The notes: a model not told the origin generated them from the letters alone. 9,507 bases of DNA from Rubrobacter sp. (GCA_019247245.1 JAFAPF010000285.1:1-9507); one strand, 5' to 3'; shown: positions 1 through 7,552, counted from the first letter of the stretch. Translations and numbers: made by a program.

Positions 1-330
1 GAGAGAAGCTGCTTCTTCACCTCTTTGACAAGTACATATGAAGAAGACCCAAGTCTCAGTCGTGTCTTGGAGAGACTCGCCGCGACGATAGCCAAGCGTC
101 ATCGGGAGATGCCCGAAGGCTCCTATACGGCAGAGCTTATAGCTCAGGGGACGATGCGTGTTGCTCAGAAGGTCGGTGAGGAGGCAGTCGAGGTCATCAT
201 CGCTGCCCTCGAAGGGAAGAGGCTCGCCGAGGAGTCGGCGGATCTACTCTACCACTTGTTGGTCTTACTGGAGGAGGGGAGCATAAGGCTGGAGAAGGTG
301 GCGAAAGTGTTGAATGAACGTCACCGGTAG
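1..330 (+). CDS. hisIE: Bifunctional phosphoribosyl-AMP cyclohydrolase / phosphoribosyl-ATP pyrophosphatase HisIE, 5'-truncated by the window edge
   Basis: Second and third steps of histidine biosynthesis in the cytoplasm: the HisE part hydrolyses phosphoribosyl-ATP to phosphoribosyl-AMP, and the HisI part opens the AMP ring. The frame is open from base 1. Its first residues read ERSCFF, which matches the end of HisI domains, where the Cys in (G)xRSCF is a zinc ligand. The remaining ~100 residues are a complete HisE domain: the acidic helix motif VGEEAVEVIIAAL binds the metal-pyrophosphate, and it is followed by ESADLLYHLLVLL. A TTG at 25 could start a free-standing HisE, but the HisI signature in the same frame argues for a fusion whose start lies upstream. 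The end overlaps trpE by 17 nt, so the two are probably co-transcribed and translationally coupled. The HisE identity is near certain; the fusion is very likely. Confidence 0.9.
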   Translation, partial: ERSCFFTSLTSTYEEDPSLSRVLERLAATIAKRHREMPEGSYTAELIAQGTMRVAQKVGEEAVEVIIAALEGKRLAEESADLLYHLLVLLEEGSIRLEKVAKVLNERHR

Positions 331-1834
331 AAATCTGATACCCGGCCTCTCCGAGGCTCGGCGCCTCGCGCGGGAATACGATGTCGTGCCCTTATATGCG
401 GAGTTCATAGGAGATCTCGAGACACCGATCTCCGCCGCTCTCAGGTTTGCAGATGAGGAGAGTATGTTTCTTCTGGAGAGTGCCGAAGCTGCTGAGCGCT
501 TCGGCCGCTACTCTTTCTTGGGCTTTGATCCCCGGCGCACCCTTTCTTACGAGAACGGCATGTACACGATCGTGGACGCCGACGGAGTGCGGGAGATGGC
601 TGCGAAGGATCCATTCCGTGGGCTCGCCGAGCTCATCGGCGAAAAGAGCGTCGCCCCCCTGCCGAACCTCCCGGCCTTTGTCGGGGGAGCGGTGGGCTAT
701 TTCTCTTATGACGCCGTGCGCTATCTAGAGAAGCTACCGAATGCGCCGCCCGACGACCTCCGCGTGCCTGAGGCGTACTTCGCGGTGACGGATACCCTGA
801 TCGTATTTGATCATCTGCGGCACAAGGTGCTCGTTATCTCTCTTATAGATTTTGCGAGGCTGCGAGACGTCGAGGGCGAGGGCTTCACCGCGGCCTACCG
901 TCGGGCGGGGGACGACATCCGCCGGGTCGCGGAAAGGCTCGCAGCTACGACTGTGCACCATCATACGTTTCCCTCCGGTAATGGAGAGTTGGAGGTATCC
1001 TCGAACTTCACTCGCGGCGACTACGAGGAGGCCGTGGAAAAGGCCAAAGAATATATCCGAGCGGGAGATGCGTTCCAGATCGTGCCTTCCCAGCGCTTCT
1101 TCGCCGAGGTGGGCGATCTCGATCCGTTCCTCCTCTACCGAGGCTTACGTACCGTCAACCCTTCACCTTATATGACTTATCTGAGGCTGGGAAACCTGGC
1201 GCTTGTCGGTGCCTCGCCGGAACCGTTGGTGCGTGTCGAGGGGCGGCACGTAATGACCCGTCCGATAGCAGGCACCCGCAGACGCGGGATGACCCCCGAA
1301 GAAGACGCGCTCCTCGCCGAGGAGCTCTTGGCCGATGCCAAGGAGCGGGCCGAACACGTCATGCTCGTGGATCTCGGGCGCAACGACTTAGGAAGGGTAG
1401 CGAAAGTAGGCACGGTGAGCCTCGAAAGCTTCATGGAGATAGAGCGCTATTCTCACGTTATGCACATCGTGTCGACCGTGACGGGACTCTTGCGCGAGGA
1501 TTACACAGCACTCGACGCTTTAGCCGCTGCGTTTCCCGCTGGCACTGTCTCGGGAGCGCCAAAGGTGCGGGCGATGGAGATCATAGACGAGCTTGAGCCT
1601 ACTCGCCGTGGTCCCTATGCGGGTGCTACCGGCTACTATGGTGTGGACGGCCGTCTTGACACCTGTATAACCTTGCGCACCGCCCTCCTCAAAGATGGTT
1701 TCGCTCACTTTCAGGCTGGCGGCGGAGTCGTCGCTGATTCGGTGCCTTCTCTGGAATACGAGGAGACTCGCAACAAAGCTGGGGCGATGGTGCGAGCCTT
1801 AGAGGTCGCCCTAAGCCGAAAGATGTGGTTGTAG
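314..1834 (+). CDS. trpE: Anthranilate synthase component I
   Basis: First committed step of tryptophan synthesis: chorismate plus ammonia (supplied by the TrpG glutaminase subunit) gives anthranilate and pyruvate. At 506 aa it has the usual full length. The N-terminal regulatory half carries the LLES motif (53-56), the region where tryptophan binds for feedback inhibition. The chorismate-binding half has RPIAGTRRRG, HVMLVDLGRNDLGRV, the YSHVMHIVSTVTG stretch with its conserved His, FPAGTVSGAPKVRAMEII, and the C-terminal QAGGGVVADS. The ATG lies inside the hisIE end; GGAGAAGG at 291-298 is upstream but about 15 nt away, so initiation may rely on coupling to hisIE. No glutaminase domain is fused, and no other trp gene is visible, so TrpG must be encoded elsewhere. 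No attenuator or leader peptide is seen. Para-aminobenzoate synthase PabB is the alternative, but the intact LLES and TrpE-type core favour TrpE. Confidence 0.95.
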   Translation: MNVTGRNLIPGLSEARRLAREYDVVPLYAEFIGDLETPISAALRFADEESMFLLESAEAAERFGRYSFLGFDPRRTLSYENGMYTIVDADGVREMAAKDPFRGLAELIGEKSVAPLPNLPAFVGGAVGYFSYDAVRYLEKLPNAPPDDLRVPEAYFAVTDTLIVFDHLRHKVLVISLIDFARLRDVEGEGFTAAYRRAGDDIRRVAERLAATTVHHHTFPSGNGELEVSSNFTRGDYEEAVEKAKEYIRAGDAFQIVPSQRFFAEVGDLDPFLLYRGLRTVNPSPYMTYLRLGNLALVGASPEPLVRVEGRHVMTRPIAGTRRRGMTPEEDALLAEELLADAKERAEHVMLVDLGRNDLGRVAKVGTVSLESFMEIERYSHVMHIVSTVTGLLREDYTALDALAAAFPAGTVSGAPKVRAMEIIDELEPTRRGPYAGATGYYGVDGRLDTCITLRTALLKDGFAHFQAGGGVVADSVPSLEYEETRNKAGAMVRALEVALSRKMWL

Positions 1835-1892
1835 GTGAAGCTTAAAACTCAATCAGTCTGCCCGATGACGATATAACCTTTTGCCGTTCGGC

Positions 1893-1898
1893 TATACT
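1893..1898 (+). promoter_or_regulatory. Probable leaderless promoter -10 element of the plsY operon
   Basis: TATACT ends 7 nt before the plsY ATG at 1906, so transcription should start at or next to the A of the start codon. No purine-rich Shine-Dalgarno precedes the ATG. This spacing of TAnnnT to ATG is the known layout of leaderless genes in Actinobacteria. The -35 side is weak: ATGACG at 1865-1870 is the nearest TTGACA-like hexamer, but it is 22 nt away. The element lies in the only real gap (71 nt) between trpE and plsY, so it probably makes plsY and the genes behind it a separate transcription unit from hisIE-trpE. Confidence 0.55.
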
Positions 1899-1905
1899 CT
1901 CGTTC

Positions 1906-2508
1906 ATGTTGGCGATCCTCCTCTTGCTTGGTGGCTACATCCTGGGTTCTGTTCCGACGGGTTTCCTGGTCGGGCGGGTTTGGGGAGTGGACGTTCGTCG
2001 GATGGGCAGCGGGAATATCGGGATGGCCAATGTCTTGCGCACCGCGGGTAAATGGCCGGCGATTATCACTATGGCTGGGGACATGCTCAAAGGGTTCATG
2101 CCGGTCTTTCTGGCGCGCTTTCTCACGGAAAACGAGTGGGTGATTGCGGCTGTAGCATTGGCGGCTCTGATGGGACACTGCTGGCCGGTCTTTTTGGGTT
2201 TTAAGGGCGGTAAGGCGGTGGCGACGGGAGCGGGGACTACGATCGCGCTCGCCCCCGTGGTGGGATTGGTACTCTTCGCGTTCTGGTGGGGAGTGGTACT
2301 GGTGAGCCGATACACATCTTTGGGCGCTATCTCGGTGATGCTCCTGAGCCCGATAGCTTTCCTCGGGGCGGGGCAGCCGATACCGTATGTCTTGTACACG
2401 GTGATCGGAGGATCACTGGTTCTATGGAGGCACAAGGCAAACGCTCGCGCCCTCATAAAGGGTACGGAGCGGAAAATCGGACAAAAGGAAGATGTCCATG
2501 TTAGATGA
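1906..2508 (+). CDS. plsY: Glycerol-3-phosphate acyltransferase PlsY (acyl-phosphate dependent)
   Basis: Integral membrane enzyme that moves an acyl group from acyl-phosphate (made by PlsX) to the sn-1 position of glycerol-3-phosphate, giving lysophosphatidate, the entry to phospholipid synthesis. The 200 aa are typical in length. Visible family motifs are GSVPTG (14-19), motif 1 at 34-45 with GSGN and Arg45, motif 2 GHCWPVFLGFKGGK (90-103), and motif 3 around His176, Asn179 and Glu188 (WRHKANAR then KGTERKIG). Hydrophobic stretches at about 1-21, 52-70, 78-97, 110-134 and 140-172 fit the five-helix topology. Motif 1 is unusual: where the family has GATN this protein has GMAN, and Ala replaces the common Gly after KGGK. 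The gene follows a probable leaderless promoter and its end overlaps the acyl reductase gene. The family call is firm; whether it is the main PlsY or a specialised paralogue is unknown. Confidence 0.93.
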   Translation: MLAILLLLGGYILGSVPTGFLVGRVWGVDVRRMGSGNIGMANVLRTAGKWPAIITMAGDMLKGFMPVFLARFLTENEWVIAAVALAALMGHCWPVFLGFKGGKAVATGAGTTIALAPVVGLVLFAFWWGVVLVSRYTSLGAISVMLLSPIAFLGAGQPIPYVLYTVIGGSLVLWRHKANARALIKGTERKIGQKEDVHVR

Positions 2509-4753
2509 GGCGTATCGCGGTAAGAACGTGCTCGTCACGGGCGGAACTGGTTTCTTGGGGATGGCGCTCGTGGAGAAGATGCTCCGGAACTTGCCGTTAC
2601 TTAACCGTTTGTACCTGCTCATCCGCCCTTCTCGAGAGAAGGGTGCCAAAGAAAGGTTTGAAAGCGACGTTCTGGGCTCCCCGGTCTTCTCACGCTTGCG
2701 CGAAGAGCTTGGAAGCAGGTTCGAAGAATACATCGCCGATAAGGTGCGCATCCTGGAAGGGGACGTACACGTGGACCATTTGGGGCTGGGCGCTGAGGCT
2801 CTCACCGAGCTTTCGAGGGAGGTGGACGTCATTGTCCACTCCGCCGCCTCTGTGGTTTTCGACGCTCCCTTAGACGCGGCGGTGGGCTCGAACGTCCGAG
2901 GAACTCTAGGTCTGTTCGGGCTTGCCCAGGGTTGGGAGAAGAAGCCCCTCTTCGTGCACGTCTCGACATCGTACGTGGCGGGGACTAAGGAGGGGCTTAT
3001 CCCAGAAGAAGTGCCTGATGAGTACTCGCCAAGCGGTGTCCGTCTCGACCCTAAAGCTGAGGTTATGTATCTAGAGGAGGTGGTGCGAGAAGTCGAGAAG
3101 GCTTCGAGGACAAAGGAGCTCGCTAGGCGGCTACAGACGGAGGCTCGTAGGGAGCTGGGGATGGTGGGTGAGGATGCAGAAGTCTGCGAAAGAGCAGAGC
3201 AACTCCGGCGGGCCTGGGTGCGCGAGCAGCTCGTCGAGCGCGGTAACGAGCGGGCACGGTCTTTAGGCTGGCAGGACGTCTACACCTTCACGAAGTCTTT
3301 AGCTGAGAGGTGGATGTTACAGGACCGGGGGGACTTGCCGCTCGTTATCCTGAGGCCGGCCATTATCGAGAGCAGCGTCACCGAGCCACATCCGGGTTGG
3401 ATTCAGGGCTCACGCATGGCTGACCCACTCATCATGGCCTTCGCCAAGGGCATTCTTCGGGCGTTCTCCGGCAACCCGGAGAGCCTCATAGACATCGTTC
3501 CCGTGGACCACGTGGTGAATGCTGTGGTCGTTGCCACCGCTCGGGGGCTCGTTCACCGGCCCTGCGAACCTGAGGTATACCAGGTCGCCTCAGGCGAGAA
3601 GAACCCTCTACGCTTCCAGGATCTCTATAAGCATGTTCGAGAGTATTTCCTTAAGAACCCCTTACGAGACGCAGGTGGACGGCCGGTCCTGGTTCCAGAG
3701 TGGGGCTTCCCAGGCCGGCGTTGGGTAGAGAGAAGGCTCAAGGTGGAGCTATTGGGCCTTAAAATCGCGGGTAGCCTTGCGACTCGTATGCCCGAGGGCC
3801 ACCTCACGACGGATCTGCGCGGCAGGATTGCTCGGGGCGAGAAACGCGCTCGGATAAGCTTGTACTACAGCCGTATCTATGGGGCCTACGTGAATATGCA
3901 AAGCACCTTCTCCTCTGCTCGCACCATGGAACTCTTCAGAAGCCTCCCTGAGGAGGATCGGCGCGCGTTTCCGTTCGATATCGCGGAGGTGGACTGGAAG
4001 ACCTGGCTGCAGGAGACGCACCTGCCGGCCGTGACCAGCAAGCCCGGACGTAAGAAGCGGCGCAGGGCTCCCGAGGAGAAGGTAGGGGAGGTCGCGGCTA
4101 TCTTCGATGTGGACGGCACGATAGTTGCCTCGAACGTGGTCTCCCACTACGCGTGGCTTAAGCTACAGGAGCTGCCCATGGCTTTAAGGCCCCTGTGGGT
4201 GGTGACCCTCATCGGGCGGGTACCTTACTACTGGCTCCTCGACAAGCTCAGCCGCGCCCACTTCAACCGTGCCTTCTATAAGAACTATAAGGGTTGGAGC
4301 CCTGCTCGCGCCCGCACCTTGGGCATGCAGAGCTTCTACGGTTACGTTCTGAAGAGGCTCCACCCCGAAGGCATAGCGGCTCTTAGGAAGCATAAAAGTG
4401 CGGGCCACCGCATCGTCCTTCTCTCGGGCACTCTGGACTTCTTACTAGAGCCTTTCAAAGATTTGGCTGACGACGTGCTTACGGCTCGTCTCGAGGAGGA
4501 GAATGGCGTTTACACCGGCGAACTCTCGGGTGCGCCGGTCGCGGGAGAGGCGCGTGCTCGTATGCTCGCCTCGTTCGCCCGACGTACGAACGTGGATCTC
4601 TCACGCTCCTACGCTTACGCGGACTCTATCTCGGACCTCCCGATGCTCGAAGCTGTAGGAATGCCCGTTGCTGTTAATCCCGACGCTCGTCTCCGCGCGG
4701 CGGCCAGAGACCGCGGTTGGCAGATAAAACAGTGGCGCAAGAACGGTGCGTGA
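2498..4753 (+). CDS. Fatty acyl-CoA reductase (extended SDR / male-sterility type) fused to a HAD-IB phosphatase domain
   Basis: Two-domain protein of 751 aa. Residues 1 to ~510 are a bacterial fatty acyl-CoA reductase, expected to reduce long-chain acyl-CoA (or acyl-ACP) with NADPH to an aldehyde or alcohol. It shows the Rossmann motif GGTGFLG (15-21), the active-site Ser region VHVSTSYVAG, a charged helical insert, and YTFTK with Tyr262 and Lys266. Next come RPAIIESSVTEP, GWIQGSRMADP, IDIVPVDHVVNA, and a C-terminal FAR-like segment ending FPFDIAEVDW. A basic linker containing GRKKRRR (~518-523) leads to a SerB/CicA-like HAD-IB domain: motif I DVDGT (Asp537, Asp539), motif II LLSGT (Ser643), motif IV ADSISD (Asp709, Asp713). 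Motif III reads GEARAR, so an Arg (686) stands where many HADs have Lys. Start: ATG 2498 is preferred because AAGGAAG (2485-2491) is 6 nt upstream; ATG 2492, two codons earlier, abuts that site. It overlaps plsY by 11 nt and the dehydrogenase by 8 nt. The phosphatase substrate is unknown. Confidence 0.88.
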   Translation: MLDEAYRGKNVLVTGGTGFLGMALVEKMLRNLPLLNRLYLLIRPSREKGAKERFESDVLGSPVFSRLREELGSRFEEYIADKVRILEGDVHVDHLGLGAEALTELSREVDVIVHSAASVVFDAPLDAAVGSNVRGTLGLFGLAQGWEKKPLFVHVSTSYVAGTKEGLIPEEVPDEYSPSGVRLDPKAEVMYLEEVVREVEKASRTKELARRLQTEARRELGMVGEDAEVCERAEQLRRAWVREQLVERGNERARSLGWQDVYTFTKSLAERWMLQDRGDLPLVILRPAIIESSVTEPHPGWIQGSRMADPLIMAFAKGILRAFSGNPESLIDIVPVDHVVNAVVVATARGLVHRPCEPEVYQVASGEKNPLRFQDLYKHVREYFLKNPLRDAGGRPVLVPEWGFPGRRWVERRLKVELLGLKIAGSLATRMPEGHLTTDLRGRIARGEKRARISLYYSRIYGAYVNMQSTFSSARTMELFRSLPEEDRRAFPFDIAEVDWKTWLQETHLPAVTSKPGRKKRRRAPEEKVGEVAAIFDVDGTIVASNVVSHYAWLKLQELPMALRPLWVVTLIGRVPYYWLLDKLSRAHFNRAFYKNYKGWSPARARTLGMQSFYGYVLKRLHPEGIAALRKHKSAGHRIVLLSGTLDFLLEPFKDLADDVLTARLEEENGVYTGELSGAPVAGEARARMLASFARRTNVDLSRSYAYADSISDLPMLEAVGMPVAVNPDARLRAAARDRGWQIKQWRKNGA

Positions 4754-5978
4754 AGTGCTTGCTCTCCGATACAAAAGGAGCATCCCACGCTACCTCCTCA
4801 TGCGTGCTGGCGCCAAGCGGCTAAAAGGCCTTGACACCAGTCGCCTCTCTCCCCTACAGGCCGAAGAGATCCCAGAACCCGAGCTCCCTACTCCTGAATG
4901 GGTGCGCGTGAAGCCCCTACTCTCCGGTATCTGTGGCTCGGACCTCGGTACCTTATCCGCGGAAAGCTCGCCGTACTTCTCCCCTATAACCTCGCCCCCC
5001 TTCGTCATGGGCCACGAGGTCTTCGGCGTCGTGGCCGAGGACAACTCCGGCTTCTCCGCTGGAGAGCGGGTCGTGGTGGAGCCTGCCCTTGGCTGCGCGG
5101 TGCGCGGGATAAACCCCCCGTGCGCCTACTGCGCCTCTGGGCGGTATGCTCTGTGCGTGAACGTCGCGAAGGGTGACATATCTCCCGGCATCCAAACCGG
5201 CTTCTGTGGCGATACGGGTGGGGGATGGTCGGAGGAGACCCTCGTTGCTCATCCGTCCCAACTCCACAAGGTCCCGGAAGACGTGCCCGATGAGGCGGCC
5301 GTGGCGATAGAACCCTTGGCCTGCGCGGTGCACGCGGCACTCAAGGCAAACCCAGGACCGAACGAGACAACCGTCGTGTTCGGGGCGGGAAGCCTCGGGC
5401 TCTTCGTTGTTGCAGCGTTAAGGCAGCTCACGGACGCTGGGCACATAGTCGGCGTAGCCAAGTACACCCGGCAGGAGAAAGAGGCCTTGCGTCTCGGGGC
5501 GGACGAGGTCGTGCACCCGGATGACACCTACGAAAGGCTGCCGACGGCTTTAGGCGCGGAGCGGTACAAGCCCGAGCTTGGAAAGCCCGTGGTGATGGGC
5601 GGGGCTGACAAAGTGTTCGAGTGCGTGGGGGCACCGGGGACCATCGAAGACGCGGGGCGCCTCTGCGCCCCCGGGGGAGAAGTGACGTTTGTCGGGATGC
5701 CCGGTGCGCGGAGCTGCCTGGATCTAACCCCCCTCTGGCACAAGGAGATAAAGCTCGCTGGAGCGTATGCCTACGGCGTCGAGGAGTACCGGGGTGAGCG
5801 CGTAAAGAGCTTCGAGCTGGCGCTCCGCATCGCGCCTGAGATAAAGCTGGAATCCCTAGTGGGTCCACGCTTCCGTTTGCGAGAGTACCAGGAGGCCATC
5901 GCCACCGCCCGTTTGTCTGGCCCGAAAGGCCACGTAAAGGTCGTCTTCGATCACCGAAGCAAGGGGATAAAGAGATGA
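4746..5978 (+). CDS. Zinc-dependent medium-chain alcohol dehydrogenase (MDR family, threonine/polyol dehydrogenase-like)
   Basis: NAD(P)-dependent alcohol/ketone oxidoreductase of 410 aa; the exact substrate cannot be read. The GroES-like domain holds the catalytic zinc ligands Cys63 (GICGSD), His90-Glu91 (GHE) and probably Glu189 (AIEPLACAVH). The structural-zinc lobe has four cysteines, 117, 126, 129 and 137, spaced C-x8-C-x2-C-x7-C; the first gap is longer than the usual C-x2-C. The Rossmann domain has GAGSLG (213-218) and later a GGEVTFVGMPG strand. The GTG start lies inside the end of the reductase gene (8-nt overlap) and the N-terminus (VREVLALRYK) looks like a natural first strand; the first in-frame ATG, at 4800, would remove part of it. 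The stop overlaps the next start as ATGA. Sitting next to a fatty acyl reductase, it might interconvert the alcohol and aldehyde, or make the hydroxylated substrate of the following LarA-like protein; both ideas are inference. Confidence 0.85.
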   Translation: MREVLALRYKRSIPRYLLMRAGAKRLKGLDTSRLSPLQAEEIPEPELPTPEWVRVKPLLSGICGSDLGTLSAESSPYFSPITSPPFVMGHEVFGVVAEDNSGFSAGERVVVEPALGCAVRGINPPCAYCASGRYALCVNVAKGDISPGIQTGFCGDTGGGWSEETLVAHPSQLHKVPEDVPDEAAVAIEPLACAVHAALKANPGPNETTVVFGAGSLGLFVVAALRQLTDAGHIVGVAKYTRQEKEALRLGADEVVHPDDTYERLPTALGAERYKPELGKPVVMGGADKVFECVGAPGTIEDAGRLCAPGGEVTFVGMPGARSCLDLTPLWHKEIKLAGAYAYGVEEYRGERVKSFELALRIAPEIKLESLVGPRFRLREYQEAIATARLSGPKGHVKVVFDHRSKGIKR

Positions 5979-7552
5979 GCCGTCCAGGTTTTACGACTAT
6001 CCTTGAGAAGAACAGCCCCCCCATGTGGTTCTACGCGGGGGACGTGTTCCACTACGAGAAGCTGCCGGAGGGAACGCGGGTTGTCTACTCACCTGGACCT
6101 TTGGAGCCGCTTCCAGAGCCTATCGTAGCCATCGAACGGGCGTTACTTGAGCCGATGGACATGGAGCCGCTGCATGAGCTTCTTCGTCCCGGCATGAAAC
6201 TCACCATCGCCTTCGATGACCTCTCGATACCACTGCCACCGATGCGGAGACCGGACGTTCGGCAGATGATTATAGAAAAGGTGCTGGAGAAAGGCGCGGC
6301 GAAGGGCGTCGAGGACATACATTTGATAGCCGCCCTGGGCCTTCACCGTCGGATGACGGAGGCTGAGCTCCGTCATTGCTTGGGTAACAAGATCATGTCC
6401 TGCTACTACCCCGACCGGCTCTACAACTATGACGCTGAGGACCCGGACGGGAACGTCGTCATTGGCCAGACGGATCGGGGGGAGGAGGTTAGCGTCAGCC
6501 GCCGCGTCGCTGAGAGCGACCTACTCGTCTACGTGAACGTGAACTTCATCCCGATGGATGGCGGCCACAAGTCCGTGCACACCGGCCTCGCGCCTTACTC
6601 CTCCATCCAACACCACCACAACCCGCACACGTTAAAGAACACGTGCTCCCTGATGGACCCGCCTAACTCCGCCATGCACGGCTCCATAAACCGGATGGGC
6701 AGGATTTTCGACGAGCACGTCAAGGTCTTCCACATAGAGACCACCCTGAACAATCGGACTTACCCCTCGGTATTCGACTTTATGGCGAAACCGGAGTACC
6801 AGTGGAGCACCGTTACCAAGGCCAACTTCCTCGCTACCCAAAAAACCACGCAGATGATGCCGCTCGCCGTCAATCGGCGCATCTCCCACTCTATAAAGGC
6901 TCCGCACCGGATAACGAGCGTACAAGCCGGCGCCACCGAGCCTGTCCACGCGGAGACCCTGAGCAACAACTACAAGCAGATGGTAGTTCCGGTCGAGGGC
7001 CAGTCGGACGTGCTCCTGGTAGGCATCCCGTATCTTGGGCCGTACAACGTGAACTCGATTATGAACCCACTCCTCGTCTACAACATGCTTCTGGGCTACC
7101 TATTTAATCTTTACAGGGGCAAACCGCTCGTGCGCGAGGGAGGGGTGCTGATTGGGACCCACCCCATGAGCGCCCAGTTCCACAAGGTCCATCATCCATC
7201 CTATATAGACCTCTGGAACGAGGCCTTCCCCGAGACGAACGACATCTATGAGATCCACCGCCGCTACGAGAAGGAGTACGCTCACGACCCTTGGTACCGC
7301 ACCCTCTACCGAAACTCCTACGCTTACCACGGCGCGCACCCTTTCACGGTCCTGTACTGGGCTGCTCACGCCCTCGACCACCTTGGGGACGTGATCTTCG
7401 TCGGCAGCGACCCGGTGAACACCTCCCGCATGGGCTTCAAGCGTGCTAACACCATTGCTGAGGCTCTAGAGATGGCGAAGGATGTAGTGGGACCGAACCC
7501 GAGCGCTACTTACATGCACCTCCCGCCGCTTTTTATGGCCGAGGTGAGTTAG
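5975..7552 (+). CDS. LarA-like protein (DUF2088 / nickel-dependent lactate racemase family), divergent, substrate unknown
   Basis: 525 aa, about 100 longer than LarA (~424). LarA racemises lactate by hydride transfer on a nickel-pincer (NPN) cofactor covalently held by a lysine. The N-terminal domain shows DDLSIPLP (81-88), aligning with the family DDxTRPxP, and ALGLHRRMTE with His124 as the likely catalytic His (LarA His108). GGHKS gives Lys199 (LarA Lys184, cofactor attachment). His215 in QHHHNPH lies 16 residues later, the same distance as LarA His200, the nickel ligand. Departures: Ile85 replaces the Arg of the TRP motif, and no His lies ten residues before Lys199 (Val189), where LarA has its second catalytic His. 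It is expected to be cytoplasmic, since no signal peptide or membrane helix is seen. Start: ATG overlaps the dehydrogenase stop as ATGA, with AAGGGG at 5961-5966, 8 nt upstream. Genes for cofactor synthesis (larB, larC, larE) are not in the window. The family is clear; racemase activity on lactate is doubtful. Confidence 0.85.
   Translation: MSRPGFTTILEKNSPPMWFYAGDVFHYEKLPEGTRVVYSPGPLEPLPEPIVAIERALLEPMDMEPLHELLRPGMKLTIAFDDLSIPLPPMRRPDVRQMIIEKVLEKGAAKGVEDIHLIAALGLHRRMTEAELRHCLGNKIMSCYYPDRLYNYDAEDPDGNVVIGQTDRGEEVSVSRRVAESDLLVYVNVNFIPMDGGHKSVHTGLAPYSSIQHHHNPHTLKNTCSLMDPPNSAMHGSINRMGRIFDEHVKVFHIETTLNNRTYPSVFDFMAKPEYQWSTVTKANFLATQKTTQMMPLAVNRRISHSIKAPHRITSVQAGATEPVHAETLSNNYKQMVVPVEGQSDVLLVGIPYLGPYNVNSIMNPLLVYNMLLGYLFNLYRGKPLVREGGVLIGTHPMSAQFHKVHHPSYIDLWNEAFPETNDIYEIHRRYEKEYAHDPWYRTLYRNSYAYHGAHPFTVLYWAAHALDHLGDVIFVGSDPVNTSRMGFKRANTIAEALEMAKDVVGPNPSATYMHLPPLFMAEVS

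Noticed and set aside
25..30. Perfect TTGACA -35 hexamer near the left end, overlapping a possible TTG start for a separate HisE
   Set aside because: No -10-like hexamer lies 16-18 nt downstream, and the same frame continues upstream with a HisI signature, so the match is read as coding sequence.
1883..1892. GCCGTTCGGC mini-hairpin before plsY as a trpE terminator
   Set aside because: The stem is too short and is followed by the -10 element instead of a T-run.
3749..4147. 132-codon minus-strand open frame opposite the reductase-HAD junction
   Set aside because: It is antisense to conserved domains and has no start signal or recognisable motif.
5428..6024. 198-codon minus-strand open frame opposite the dehydrogenase
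   Set aside because: It is antisense to a motif-complete enzyme and its Arg/Pro/Ala-rich composition is typical of a shadow frame in high-GC DNA.
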